DNA of 64,000 bases, from NCBI GenBank assembly GCA_910578335.1, contig CAJTPU010000005.1:109399-173398 (forward strand), in the 5' to 3' direction. Source of the DNA: an uncultured Lachnospiraceae bacterium (GTDB taxonomy: Bacteria; Bacillota; Clostridia; Lachnospirales; Lachnospiraceae). Position 1 is the first letter of the stretch, and every line of letters starts with the position of its first letter. The translations under genes and the position numbers were made by a program. Under the pieces are notes generated by a model. The model did no database searches. It saw nothing but the letters and a program-made list of their open reading frames with translations, and was not told the DNA's origin. Positions 8,753 to 18,043 of the stretch are shown here, piece after piece.

Positions 8753-11038
8753 TTATGCCTTCGCTGTTTTCTTCTTTTTTGCGCCCTGTTTTGCCGAAGC
8801 CCCCTCTTTCCCGTCCGGTTTCTTCTTTGTCTCGTTGGCGGTCTCCGGTATATAAGATAATATGCTCACTGACAAAGGCGCCAGATTGATGTTGATGGAA
8901 TAAGGTTTGTCGTCCCATTCCTTTGCAGCAGCTTTTTTGACACGGCTGTTTACCACGCCTGTTCCGCCAAATTTTACGGCATCTGTATTCAGGATTTCTT
9001 TGTAGCTGCCGGCATAAGGCACACCAACCTGCAGCTTCATTGCCGCTCCGGAAAAATTCGCGGCAACCAAAAGCGCATTCTCGCGTTTCCTGCCTTTGCG
9101 CAGGAAGGTCAGATAGCATTCATTGGCGGCGATACAGTTGAGCCACTCAAACCCTTCAGGGCGGTTATCCAACTCATACAACGCCGGCTGCGCCCTGTAA
9201 AGGTGGTTCAATTCTTTTACAAGCGCTCTGACACCTTTATGTGCCGGATATTGCAGCAGCTCCCATTCCACCTGTCTGTTTTCGTTCCACTCGTCAAATT
9301 CCGCTATGTCCTGTCCCATAAACAATAGTTTTTTGCCCGGGTGCATCATCATATACGCATAGCTTAAGCGCAGTCCCGCAAATTTTTGTTCCGTCTCACC
9401 CGGCATTTTACCAATCATGGAAGCCTTGCCATGCACCACCTCGTCATGAGAAAACACCAGCATAAAGTTTTCACTGTAGGTATAAATCATGCTAAAAGTC
9501 AATTCACTGTGATGATGGCTTCTAAAATAAGGGTCAAAACGGATATAGCGCAGATAGTCGTTCATCCAGCCCATATTCCATTTCACATCAAAACCAAGCC
9601 CGCCTTTATCCAAATCTCCGGTAATCATGGGCCACGCCGTACTCTCCTCCGCGATGCTCAGCACGCCCGGATTCCGCTTCTTTAAAATGGAATTCACATG
9701 CTTGATAAACTCAATCGCCTCCAGATTCTCATTGCCGCCGTAAATGTTGGCTATCCACTCCCCGTCATTTTTTCCATAATCCAGATAAAGCATGGAAGCC
9801 ACTGCATCCATACGAAGCCCGTCCGCATGGAATTTTTCCACCCAGAACAAAGCATTGGCAATCAGATAGTTCTTTACCTCCGCACGCCCATAATTGTAAA
9901 TCAGCGTGCCCCAGTGGGGATGCGCGCCCTGCCTCGGGTCAAAATGCTCGTACAGACAAGTACCATCAAAATTGGACAGACCGTAAGTATCTCTTGGAAA
10001 ATGTGCAGGCACCCAGTCCAAAATCACGCCAATTCCCGCTTTGTGCAGTTCATTGACAAAATACATAAAGTCCGCAGGACTGCCATACCGCGCCGTAGGC
10101 GCATAGTACCCGATAACCTGATACCCCCATGAACCGTCAAAGGGATGCTCCATCACAGGCATAAGCTCCACATGGGTGTAGCCCATATCTTTTACATACG
10201 CAATCACCTTTGGGGCAATTTCTCTGTAGTTGGCATATTCTCTGCCCTCGGACGGCTCCATAAAGCTGCCCAGGTAAAGCTCATAAACACTCATGGGCGC
10301 ATCGGGCTTCTGACAGCTCTTTCTCGCTTTTATCCACCCTTCGTCCTCCCATGTAAACGCCCGCAAATCCGCAACCACGGAAGCCGTTTCCGGTCTTAGC
10401 TGCGCAGCGTTGCCGTACGGGTCCGCTTTTAAGTAAGTGAGCCCGCCCTTCAGTTTTAGCTCATATTTATAGTTATCTCCTATCTTTGCATCCGGAATAA
10501 AAATTTCAAAAATGCCGGAGGGAAGCCTTCGCATCTGATGCATTCTTCCGTCCCAGTGATTAAAATCGCCCACCGTGCTGACCCTGACTGCACCGGGCGC
10601 CCAAACCGCAAAATATACTCCCTCCTCTCCGGAAAGCGTCATGGGATGTGCGCCCAGCTTTTCATAGATAGTATAATGCACGCCATGGGCAAATGCTTCT
10701 TCGTCCTCCGGCGTAATCAACGGCTTGTGCCGGTATGCATCCTGCCGGATTTCTACATTGCCGTCAGGCATGGTAACGATGTAGCGGTATCCGCCCGTCT
10801 TTTTGCCGGACAAAAGCAAGGCAAAAAAACCGTCCTCGTCCGCCATTTCCATGTCCTTCTCCGTCATATTTTCAACAAACTGTATCTGCACCTTCTGCGC
10901 CCCCGGAAAAAATGCCTGAAACAGGGTATTGTTCCCTACCGTGTGCGGTCCTAACAGGGCGTGTGGATTTGAGGCTTCTGAATATATAATTTCTTCAATC
11001 GCCGGCCAGTTCATCAACTTGTATAATTTGTTTGTCAT
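8753..11038 (-). CDS. glgB: 1,4-alpha-glucan (glycogen) branching enzyme
   Basis: It transfers alpha-1,4 glucan segments to O-6 positions to form branches in glycogen (GH13, subfamily 9). The 761-aa protein has an N-terminal CBM48 region (about 110-220, GVYFAVWAPGAVRVSTVGDFNHWDG). The barrel carries DWVPAHFP, the nucleophile in DGLRMDAVASMLYLDYG (about 408), the acid/base in SIAEESTAWP (about 461) and the third carboxylate in FSHDEVVHGK (about 528), all intact. The C-terminal tail is Lys/Ala-rich (about 735-761) beyond the usual domain. AGAGG precedes the start. No glgA, glgC or glgP is nearby; a second, degenerate GH13 glycogen-type gene lies at 50-52 kb. Confidence 0.96.
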   Translation of the reverse strand: MTNKLYKLMNWPAIEEIIYSEASNPHALLGPHTVGNNTLFQAFFPGAQKVQIQFVENMTEKDMEMADEDGFFALLLSGKKTGGYRYIVTMPDGNVEIRQDAYRHKPLITPEDEEAFAHGVHYTIYEKLGAHPMTLSGEEGVYFAVWAPGAVRVSTVGDFNHWDGRMHQMRRLPSGIFEIFIPDAKIGDNYKYELKLKGGLTYLKADPYGNAAQLRPETASVVADLRAFTWEDEGWIKARKSCQKPDAPMSVYELYLGSFMEPSEGREYANYREIAPKVIAYVKDMGYTHVELMPVMEHPFDGSWGYQVIGYYAPTARYGSPADFMYFVNELHKAGIGVILDWVPAHFPRDTYGLSNFDGTCLYEHFDPRQGAHPHWGTLIYNYGRAEVKNYLIANALFWVEKFHADGLRMDAVASMLYLDYGKNDGEWIANIYGGNENLEAIEFIKHVNSILKKRNPGVLSIAEESTAWPMITGDLDKGGLGFDVKWNMGWMNDYLRYIRFDPYFRSHHHSELTFSMIYTYSENFMLVFSHDEVVHGKASMIGKMPGETEQKFAGLRLSYAYMMMHPGKKLLFMGQDIAEFDEWNENRQVEWELLQYPAHKGVRALVKELNHLYRAQPALYELDNRPEGFEWLNCIAANECYLTFLRKGRKRENALLVAANFSGAAMKLQVGVPYAGSYKEILNTDAVKFGGTGVVNSRVKKAAAKEWDDKPYSININLAPLSVSILSYIPETANETKKKPDGKEGASAKQGAKKKKTAKA

Positions 11039-11108
11039 TTTTATACCTCTTTGCGTGCTTCGGCACGAACATCAATCTATATTTGAAAGTTTATTTTCTA
11101 ACCGCTTC

Positions 11109-12368
11109 CTACTGCTGCATTTCTGCAATCTGCTTCAGACTGTGGATAAACAGTCCGCTCCTTAGTTTGGGCTCAAACCATGTGGATTTCGGCGGCATCA
11201 GCAATCCGGCATCCGCCACGGCAAACAGTTCTTCAATGGAGGTCGGATACAGGGAAAATGCCACCGCCATATCTGTATGCACTCTCTTTTCCAGCTCCTC
11301 CAGCCCCCGAATGCCTCCCACAAAGTCTATTCTTTTATCCGTTTTCGGGTCGCTTATCCCCAGTATAGGAGCCAGCACACAATCCTGCAGCACGGACACA
11401 TCCAGATTTTTTACCACATCTGCACTTCTTACACTTTCTTTTGCCGTAAGCAAATACCATTTTTCTGCAAGGTACATGCCTATCTGCCCTTTTTTCCCCG
11501 GTCTGACAGGAGCGCAGCCTTTTTCTTCCACGTCAAAGCACGCCGAAAGCTTTTCCAGAAACTGCTCCTTTGTAAGTCCGTTCAGGTCTTTTACCACCCT
11601 GTTATAATCCATAATCATCAGCTCGCTGTCCGAAAACAGCACGGAAAGAAAATAATTGAATTCCTCCTTCCCCGTGTATTCGGGATATTCTGCCCTGCGC
11701 TTCAATCCTACCTTTACGGCAGAAGCGCACCTGTGATGCCCATCCGCAATATAAATCTGCTGCATATCCCGAAATGCCGCCTCTATTTTTTCTATGTCCT
11801 TTTCCCGGTCGATGCGAAACACCCTGTGGCGGATTGCATCCTCCGAGACAAAATCATACAGTGGCGTACCCTTTTTATATGCTTCCACAATCTCGCCCAG
11901 CTCTTCCTTTTTGCGGTAAGCTAAAAAAATAGGTCCCGTCTGCGCATCCAGCACGTCCACATGCCGGATACGGTCTTTCTCTTTTTCCGCTCTGGTATTT
12001 TCATGCTTTTTAATCACATTTTCCATATAATCGTCTATGGAAGCACAGCCGACAATTCCTGTCTGGCTCCTGCCGTCCATCACGAGTTCGTACAAGTAAA
12101 AGCAGGGCTTTTCTTCTGTAATAAACTCTCCTTCTGCCATCTGCCCGTAAAACAGCTCCTTCGCTTTCTGGTATACACGCTCGTCATACGTGTCCACATC
12201 ATCGGAAAGCTGCGTTTCTGCGCGGTCTATCCGCAAAAAAGAATGAGGAGCCTCCGCCACCGCCGCCTTCGCTTCCTTACGGCTGTACACATCATACGGA
12301 AGCGCCGCTATACTGCTTTCCAAGCCTTTTACCGGTCTGATGGCACGAAAGGGTCTGATATCCGCCAT
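11109..12368 (-). CDS. DUF1015 family protein (possible SerK-like serine kinase)
   Basis: The protein (419 aa from this start) begins MADIRPFRAIRPVKG, the typical DUF1015 start, and has ALPYDVYSRKEA, YIADGHHRCASAVKVG (about 205-220) and a C-terminal LLMPPKSTWFEPKLRSGLFIH. I chose the ATG at 12368 because GAGGAA lies about 8 bases before it, while the longer frame from 12404 has no ribosome site. DUF1015 belongs to the ParB/sulfiredoxin-like fold, and an archaeal relative is an ADP-dependent free-serine kinase; the DGHHR motif fits that fold. In this window serA-serC sit 6 kb away. The kinase role is inference. Confidence 0.8.
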   Translation of the reverse strand: MADIRPFRAIRPVKGLESSIAALPYDVYSRKEAKAAVAEAPHSFLRIDRAETQLSDDVDTYDERVYQKAKELFYGQMAEGEFITEEKPCFYLYELVMDGRSQTGIVGCASIDDYMENVIKKHENTRAEKEKDRIRHVDVLDAQTGPIFLAYRKKEELGEIVEAYKKGTPLYDFVSEDAIRHRVFRIDREKDIEKIEAAFRDMQQIYIADGHHRCASAVKVGLKRRAEYPEYTGKEEFNYFLSVLFSDSELMIMDYNRVVKDLNGLTKEQFLEKLSACFDVEEKGCAPVRPGKKGQIGMYLAEKWYLLTAKESVRSADVVKNLDVSVLQDCVLAPILGISDPKTDKRIDFVGGIRGLEELEKRVHTDMAVAFSLYPTSIEELFAVADAGLLMPPKSTWFEPKLRSGLFIHSLKQIAEMQQ

Positions 12369-12500
12369 ACCACATTTCCTCTTTTCCTGTGATTTTACTT
12401 TCATTTTAACAAAAATTGCTATACATCACAAGCAAATGGTGATAAAATATCGAAGAATCTGATATTTTTGGTGGCAATAACTGAGGAAAGGAGTGGTATT

Positions 12501-12782
12501 GTGACAGCAGAAGACAGAAAAATGCTTGCCCGTATCAACAAATACGCTGAGGAAGCCCTTGCCGACATTGACCCGCAAAAAGTGCAGGTGGGCGCTCAGC
12601 TTGAAAAGCTGAAGCCCATCCTGCTAAAAATTGCCGGCGAGCAGGGCTCTTCCCTCGAGGATGTTTTTATCCGCTATATGGATTTGCAGAGCGAAGCAGC
12701 CTGCCTGACCGACAGCAAAATGCGGCAAGAGTTTCAGGACGAGCTGAACGAAAACGGCAGCCAGCCCTTTTTTTACCGCTGA
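12501..12782 (+). CDS. Hypothetical small helical protein (93 aa)
   Basis: I place the start at the GTG at 12501, which has AAAGGAG eight bases upstream, rather than at the TTG at 12468. The product is acidic and mostly helical (EDRKMLARINKYAEEALADI near the start, LEDVFIRYMDLQSEAA at about 51-66). It has no signal peptide, membrane segment or motif that I recognise. It is divergent from the DUF1015 gene and convergent with the transglutaminase-like gene, and its stop is followed at once by a terminator. Confidence 0.7.
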   Translation: MTAEDRKMLARINKYAEEALADIDPQKVQVGAQLEKLKPILLKIAGEQGSSLEDVFIRYMDLQSEAACLTDSKMRQEFQDELNENGSQPFFYR

Positions 12783-12805
12783 ACCGGATTTAATCCGGTT
12801 CTTTT
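12782..12805 (+). terminator. Terminator after the 93-aa hypothetical gene
   Basis: AACCGGAT pairs with ATCCGGTT over a 3-base loop and is followed by CTTTTG. The hairpin overlaps the last codons and stop of the convergent gene at 12790. Confidence 0.7.
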
Positions 12806-15387
12806 GTTGTCAGATAAATCACTCCCATCCAGTAATACCCATACAATTCTTCACCGCCTTCGAGCGACTCGTAAACGTCCTGCCCGATTCTGGAAAATGT
12901 TTCGTCGTCCAGTCCATATTCCGTGCGCAAAAGCGCTGTCCCTTCTTCCTTAATCATTTCGGCAAGCTTCTCGCCGATTTCGTCGTAACCGTAGTACATG
13001 CCGTTTAAGCGGTAGTATTCCCTGCGCCCATTGTCAGCCGCATAATTTCTCATACAGCTATCCAGCACATAATCACTGTTCTCGGTCAGGGTACGCCTTC
13101 CTGCCTCGTCAGGCAGATTGAGGAGCGCATTGGACAGAAACTCATTGTCATTGTTCGTGACGTCCAGAATCTCCCATTCCCCATCGATTCTCACCTTGTT
13201 CCACGCGTGTGCCAGATTGCCCTCCAGTGTGCCGGTCACCACGACGCATTCCAGTCCGGCGGCATCCGCCAGAATTTTGAAAGCTCCCGCATAGCCTGCG
13301 CAAACGCACTTTCCGTTGATAAGCGCACCGTATGCCGTAAAGGAATCGTTGAATTCTCTGTCCGTATACTTGAAATCATGCTGTTCGGCATTGGCAAGCG
13401 CTGCATCGTCATACTCGCAGGTATCGCAGAGATACTGGTTGATGGCAAGCTCTTTTTCCAGTTCCGTCATGCCCGGCATGATAATCTGCGCAATAATCTG
13501 CTGCGTCTTCTCCTTGATTTCGCTCTGCTTTTTTGCATTTACCTCTGCCGTATCGTCATAAACCACCTTTACGGCAGTCCCCGCCACATTGGTGCAGTAA
13601 CCGTTTATTCCTAAAATGAGCGGATTCTGATAGTATGCTTCCAAGAGGGAATCCGACAGGATATCGGGGTCTGCTGCCTCCGGAAACGCCGACACATCTA
13701 TGACCTCCACACCGGCAAGCATATTCATGGCAAGATATTCGGAAAGCGCACTGTTTGCCGTAATATCAAAGTCAACCTGTCTTACCTTCGTGGAAACTTT
13801 TTCGTTCGCTTCAAACACCACGTTGCGGTTCAGCGCAATGTCTCCGGCACGTTTCCGAAGCATATCTTCTCTTTCTTCAATGTACTTTAAATCTGCTTCC
13901 AGCCTGCTTTCATCATAATCCACAACTTCTGCTACGCTCTCAAACGGAGTGCCTTCAATCCGGTAAGGAATCTTCAATACTTTGAGGTTTTTACCCTCTA
14001 AAAATTCTCCGTTTTCATCGGTATAGATGTATCTGTCCTCCACTATCATGGCATTTGCCGTATCGTAGTCTATCAGCTTCATAGCTGTCGTGCCGTCCGC
14101 CATCGTGACATAGCCGTAAGGCATTACATCTTCTATCCTTTCATACCCGATGCTGCTGTAGCCGTTTGCATTCCATGTATTCCATGCAATCGTAACCGGT
14201 ATATTCTTCTGCATATCCAGAATATCCACCGGGTTGCTCATCATGGAAGTCCCCTCTTTGCTCACTGCTATCACGTAGAAAAAGCTCCTGCTCTCCGTAT
14301 TGCAGACGGCTGCGGGTTCCTCCCCATACTCTGCAACACGGCTTTCCCTGCGAATGGTATCATACCAGTCGTCCTCCGCCGCAATATAATTGGAAAAGGT
14401 AGTATTTAAGATAACGGAACCGTACTCCGGCGATTCCGATGTCCACTCTGTATCCGATGTCACAGCCAGTACGTTCATCGCACTGTTGTACCCGTATTTT
14501 TCACTGAATTTCATATGGCAGACAAAGTATTCCTCTGCGCCGCTTACCTTGTTCCATGAAAACTGCACCCTTCCGTCATCCGTGTACGTACAGGTAAGAA
14601 CCGGTGTCTCCAAAAGCTCCCCGACAAATGACACCACCTGTACCTTGGGCGTTTCCAGCTTTTCTCCTGTCTCCATATCAATATAGGAAGCAAGGTACAT
14701 GGTTCCCAGATTTCCCCAGTCCGTACCGGAATCCTGAGGAAAGAACTTGATGTCGTCATGTTCATACTTTCTTACCATATCTGTCTTAAGACCGCTTATA
14801 TGAACCTGTCCCACCGGATAATTGGTCGGAGAGAGCACAATGGCGTTATTTTCCTTATCATAAGTCCATGCGCTTGGTCCGACTTCATACTTTAACTCCG
14901 GGTCCGCATAGAGATTCAGGATTTCCGTCCAGTATTCTATATCCAGCGTACTCACATCAAAGCCCACGGGAACCACAATGCTGCTGTCCCTTGTAAGACC
15001 CGTTATGGCAGTACCATAGGTATAGCCGTACGGAGACTTGCTTCCCTCGTACTTATCCCGCGTCATTTCTGCAAGATAAGCGCTTGTCACATAAGATTCT
15101 TCCAAAAACGCGTCGTCGTCCTGCAAAAAGCCCTGTACTCCGTCAGCAGCTTGGGAGGCATCTGCCGTATCGCCTGCTGTAGAAGGCTGTCCGGTCCCGT
15201 CGGTTTCTCCTTCTGCGCCGTCGCTCTCCACCGTCACATGCCCGCTTTGGGCGCCCGCTCTTCCGGCAAGCACGCCGCCGCCAAAAATACCTGCTGCGAG
15301 CACAAAACACAGTAGAATGGGAAGCAGGGCGCCTCCTCTTTTTTTCTTCTGTAACACCAGTAAAAACAAATTATTTTCTATCTTCAT
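12790..15387 (-). CDS. Membrane-anchored transglutaminase-like surface protein
   Basis: This large protein (865 aa from the ATG at 15387, where GGAGGG precedes it) has a cytoplasmic start, one transmembrane helix at about 20-43 and a long extracellular part. A fibronectin-like stretch (about 275-300, PVLTCTYTDDGRVQFSWNKV) precedes the C-terminal transglutaminase/protease-like core. That core has a triad Cys in GKCVCAGYAG (about 692), His in LAHAWNKV (about 727) and Asp in EILDVTNND (about 742). Such domains in Clostridia are thought to act in the cell wall as cysteine peptidases or cross-linkers. It overlaps the anti-sigma candidate gene by 17 bases, so it is probably the output or sensor of the sigma unit. 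Confidence 0.85.
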   Translation of the reverse strand: MKIENNLFLLVLQKKKRGGALLPILLCFVLAAGIFGGGVLAGRAGAQSGHVTVESDGAEGETDGTGQPSTAGDTADASQAADGVQGFLQDDDAFLEESYVTSAYLAEMTRDKYEGSKSPYGYTYGTAITGLTRDSSIVVPVGFDVSTLDIEYWTEILNLYADPELKYEVGPSAWTYDKENNAIVLSPTNYPVGQVHISGLKTDMVRKYEHDDIKFFPQDSGTDWGNLGTMYLASYIDMETGEKLETPKVQVVSFVGELLETPVLTCTYTDDGRVQFSWNKVSGAEEYFVCHMKFSEKYGYNSAMNVLAVTSDTEWTSESPEYGSVILNTTFSNYIAAEDDWYDTIRRESRVAEYGEEPAAVCNTESRSFFYVIAVSKEGTSMMSNPVDILDMQKNIPVTIAWNTWNANGYSSIGYERIEDVMPYGYVTMADGTTAMKLIDYDTANAMIVEDRYIYTDENGEFLEGKNLKVLKIPYRIEGTPFESVAEVVDYDESRLEADLKYIEEREDMLRKRAGDIALNRNVVFEANEKVSTKVRQVDFDITANSALSEYLAMNMLAGVEVIDVSAFPEAADPDILSDSLLEAYYQNPLILGINGYCTNVAGTAVKVVYDDTAEVNAKKQSEIKEKTQQIIAQIIMPGMTELEKELAINQYLCDTCEYDDAALANAEQHDFKYTDREFNDSFTAYGALINGKCVCAGYAGAFKILADAAGLECVVVTGTLEGNLAHAWNKVRIDGEWEILDVTNNDNEFLSNALLNLPDEAGRRTLTENSDYVLDSCMRNYAADNGRREYYRLNGMYYGYDEIGEKLAEMIKEEGTALLRTEYGLDDETFSRIGQDVYESLEGGEELYGYYWMGVIYLTTKEPD

Positions 15388-15937
15388 ATAAATTCCCTCC
15401 ATTTTGAAGCAGACGCCTTACTGCTTCCCTAAATCCGTCCAAATCCGTCGTCTTCATGCTGACTACCATATATCCGTTTTCCTCTGCATATGCCGCTATA
15501 CAGGTACCGCCTTCCCGTACAAATTTTACCTGTATCCCTTCTAACTCCTCCGTCCATGCATCCTCCTTTAAAAATCCCATCGGCAGAACGGTTTTCTTCT
15601 GCAGCAGTATGACCTCCTCCAACTTTTCCGTCTCCTCTGCACTCTTTGGCGCTTCCCCGGTACTTCCCAGATAAGGCTGCACGGATTCCTGCCCTTTTTT
15701 CTCTGCTGTCCTGTTCCACATGGGGAAACAAAAAACAATCAGCATGACGGCGGCTGCCACAGCCGCAGGCAGATAAACACTTCTGTACCGCTTATGGCGT
15801 TTCTGCTTCTTTTCTTCTGCCGCCGCTCTTATCTTTGTACGCTCAATCAACTCGGCAGGCGCGTGTATGTCCGTCAATTCTTTTTTATAAGATTCACGCA
15901 TACTCCAAACGTCATCCGACTCTGTTTGCTGCTTCAT
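15371..15937 (-). CDS. Probable membrane anti-sigma factor
   Basis: This 188-aa protein has a charged N-terminal cytoplasmic region (about 1-50), a single membrane helix at about 53-70 (AAVAAAVMLIVFCFPMW) and an extracytoplasmic domain of about 115 aa ending MKTTDLDGFREAVRRLL. I see no zinc-finger HC2 motif. Topology and the 4-base ATGA overlap with the upstream sigma gene point to a transmembrane regulator that holds the sigma factor. The exterior domain resembles the DUF4367/RsgI-type sensors found in Firmicutes, but I cannot assign a family firmly. Confidence 0.7.
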   Translation of the reverse strand: MKQQTESDDVWSMRESYKKELTDIHAPAELIERTKIRAAAEEKKQKRHKRYRSVYLPAAVAAAVMLIVFCFPMWNRTAEKKGQESVQPYLGSTGEAPKSAEETEKLEEVILLQKKTVLPMGFLKEDAWTEELEGIQVKFVREGGTCIAAYAEENGYMVVSMKTTDLDGFREAVRRLLQNGGNLYEDRK

Positions 15938-16440
15938 GACAGTTCTCCTTTCAGTCTTATTTTCAGTATATCCCGGGCTCTGTAGAGACGGGATTTTACC
16001 GTTGCCTCCTTTTCTCCCAAAACCCTTCCTATCTGTGCAATGCTCATCTCCTCATAGTAAAACAAATACACTACGCTGCTGTACTTTTCCGGCAGCTCTT
16101 TCACGGCACGTAAAACCGGAGAATCGGCATTCTCCACTGCTTCATAAGAGCGCTCTGCTTTTTTGTCCGGCTCCTCTTTTGCCGTCTCTTCCAGAAAAAC
16201 CTTTTTCTTCCAAAAGCTCGCCTGATGCTTCTTCGCACAATTAATCGTCACTCTGATGAGCCATGCCTTTGCATGTTCTTCACCGGAAATTCTGTCACGA
16301 CAGCGAACCAGCCGCAGAAATACTTCTTGAAAAATATCCTGCGCTTCCTCCCTGCTCCCCGTCTGGTTTACCGCTATCCGGTAAACCATATCCGCATACT
16401 TGTCTATAATCTCTTCTGTCTTAAGCTCCGGTGCACCCAT
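15934..16440 (-). CDS. ECF-type RNA polymerase sigma factor
   Basis: This 168-aa sigma-70 family protein has region 2 at about 8-75 (YADMVYRIAVNQTGSREEAQDIFQ.. with AKAWLIRVTINCAKKHQ) and region 4 at about 108-162 (LPEKYSSVVYLFYYEEMSIAQIGR.., VKSRLYRARDILK). It should direct transcription of this unit, and perhaps other envelope genes, when released by the downstream membrane protein. It is the first gene of a three-gene unit with overlapping ends (15934/15937 and 15371/15387). A promoter lies at 16483-16512. Confidence 0.93.
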   Translation of the reverse strand: MGAPELKTEEIIDKYADMVYRIAVNQTGSREEAQDIFQEVFLRLVRCRDRISGEEHAKAWLIRVTINCAKKHQASFWKKKVFLEETAKEEPDKKAERSYEAVENADSPVLRAVKELPEKYSSVVYLFYYEEMSIAQIGRVLGEKEATVKSRLYRARDILKIRLKGELS

Positions 16441-16482
16441 GTTTTTTCTCCGATAATCCGCCTTTATTTCCGCATACCTTCA

Positions 16483-16512
16483 CGCATATTTGTTGACGAT
16501 TGCAACTGTCAA
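16483..16512 (-). promoter_or_regulatory. Promoter of the ECF sigma operon
   Basis: On the minus strand TTGACA and TATGCG are 18 bases apart, about 45 bases before the start. The spacer also holds a TGCAATCGTC stretch reminiscent of ECF -10 elements, so autoregulation is possible but not shown. Confidence 0.5.
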
Positions 16513-16565
16513 GTCCTTTTATGAACATTTTACCATATGCTTCGGAATCTTTCCAACTTTCTTCG

Positions 16566-17852
16566 TCACGGGTATGTTCTGCCATTTGCAAGAATATTCT
16601 CTGCTACCGCCAGCGTTTCTTCGAATTTGTCAGGGACTGCCATCACAAAAACCACGGAAAAATAGTTTTCGTTTGTGATTAAAAACATTACGGCTTCCAT
16701 TTCGCCTTCTTCACGCTCCGCTCTGAAGCTGCATTTCATCGCCTCCCCCATGCAGGTACTTCCGTAAGCCTCTATTTTCACATCCTCCACCGTATATGCG
16801 GCACCTTCCGTAAAACCGGCAATGTACGCCTCCTGTGCCGCTTCACTCGAGAGACTTTCCGTAATGTCTATCCTGCCGGCTCCCATGTACTCTTGCGATA
16901 TACTGATTGCGCAGCCTGCATCCGCCACAGAGCCGCCCGGGGCAAACGTATCTGTTTCATAGCCATAGCTGTAATCCGCCTCCCAGCCCTTCGGCAGTTC
17001 AAACAAAAGATAGCCTGTTGTTTCCCTTATGGTATCGGGAACACCTGCCGCCATAAAATTCTCCAGCTTTTTCTGCGCCTCTTTGGCATCCCATGCAATG
17101 TCAAATCCATAAAAAGCTTCCAGCTCCGCAAGTCTCTCTTCCATACCTTCCCTGACATCCATAAGGTTAATTTCCACTTCCACGAGCACCATCTCGTCTG
17201 CTGTCTGCGTCAGATAGTATGTGCAGTATACCGGCATAAAAGAGTCCGTCCACTTATCATAATAGCAGTACTTCACCACACCTTTTACGCCGTTTTCCAT
17301 GGTTTCAATCTCTGACAGCTCCAAATCATATACGGCAATATTAAAAAACACATCATATTCCGCCTCTATATGGTTCTTTAACGTTTCTTCCAGCGTATCG
17401 GCGTCATCCCCCAGCAAAAAGGGCGAAAGCGCCACTTTCAAATCCATGCCTCTGCTGTCTGCGTAACCAATGTTTTGGTTTACGCTGGTATATTCACCAA
17501 AAGGAAGAAATATCTTTAACGTTTTCTCCTGTGTCCGTTCCCCGTATTCATCCGGCTTCAAAATCAGGGTTTCACACTGCAGATAGGCAAAACCGTCATA
17601 CGCTTCATCAAAATCATCCCCCAGCTTAACGGCTGAAGCAGGTGGTTTTTCTTCTTTTTCCCCTTTTTCTTCCCCTTCTTCTGCTGTCCGGCTATTGCCG
17701 CCTTCCCGCCTGCTTTCCTTTTCCTCTTTTTTCTGTTCATCCGCCGCCTCAGACTGCTTGGGCACATCGTGCGCCGAAGACTTCTTTCCACAGGCACCTG
17801 CAAAAAGCGCTGTCATGAAAATGAAAAGCAATAAAACAAATTTATTTTTCAA
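16566..17852 (-). CDS. Hypothetical lipoprotein
   Basis: The 428-aa product starts at TTG (17852), with AAGGAGAGGAC directly upstream. A signal peptide with lipobox ALFAGAC puts the lipidated Cys at about 21. A Lys/Glu-rich linker (about 28-75) follows, then a globular region to the end that I do not recognise; it contains LLFELPKGWEADYSYGYETD near 285-305. It is likely anchored to the outer face of the membrane. It lies about 125 bases before the ECF sigma gene on the same strand, which suggests, but does not prove, a shared envelope role. Confidence 0.75.
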   Translation of the reverse strand: MKNKFVLLLFIFMTALFAGACGKKSSAHDVPKQSEAADEQKKEEKESRREGGNSRTAEEGEEKGEKEEKPPASAVKLGDDFDEAYDGFAYLQCETLILKPDEYGERTQEKTLKIFLPFGEYTSVNQNIGYADSRGMDLKVALSPFLLGDDADTLEETLKNHIEAEYDVFFNIAVYDLELSEIETMENGVKGVVKYCYYDKWTDSFMPVYCTYYLTQTADEMVLVEVEINLMDVREGMEERLAELEAFYGFDIAWDAKEAQKKLENFMAAGVPDTIRETTGYLLFELPKGWEADYSYGYETDTFAPGGSVADAGCAISISQEYMGAGRIDITESLSSEAAQEAYIAGFTEGAAYTVEDVKIEAYGSTCMGEAMKCSFRAEREEGEMEAVMFLITNENYFSVVFVMAVPDKFEETLAVAENILANGRTYP

Positions 17853-17950
17853 GTCCTCTCCTTTCTCCCGCGCAAAGGGCTTTGATATCTTACTATAAGG
17901 AATACCCCCCGGCAGCAGAAAAAGTTGCAGAATTTTTCCTGTTTTGTAAA

Positions 17951-18012
17951 TTTTTTTTAAAAAAGCACATACCGCGCACCGGCTCTTTCGCCAAATACGC
18001 AGTATGTGCTTT
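17951..18012 (-). terminator. Terminator after serC-serA
   Basis: AAAGCACATAC and GTATGTGCTTT enclose about 29 bases. On the minus strand the stem runs into a T-rich tract. The gap 17853-18043 otherwise holds nothing I can identify. Confidence 0.7.
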
Positions 18013-18043
18013 ATTTTATCGTGATAAACTTTGTGCCCTAATG

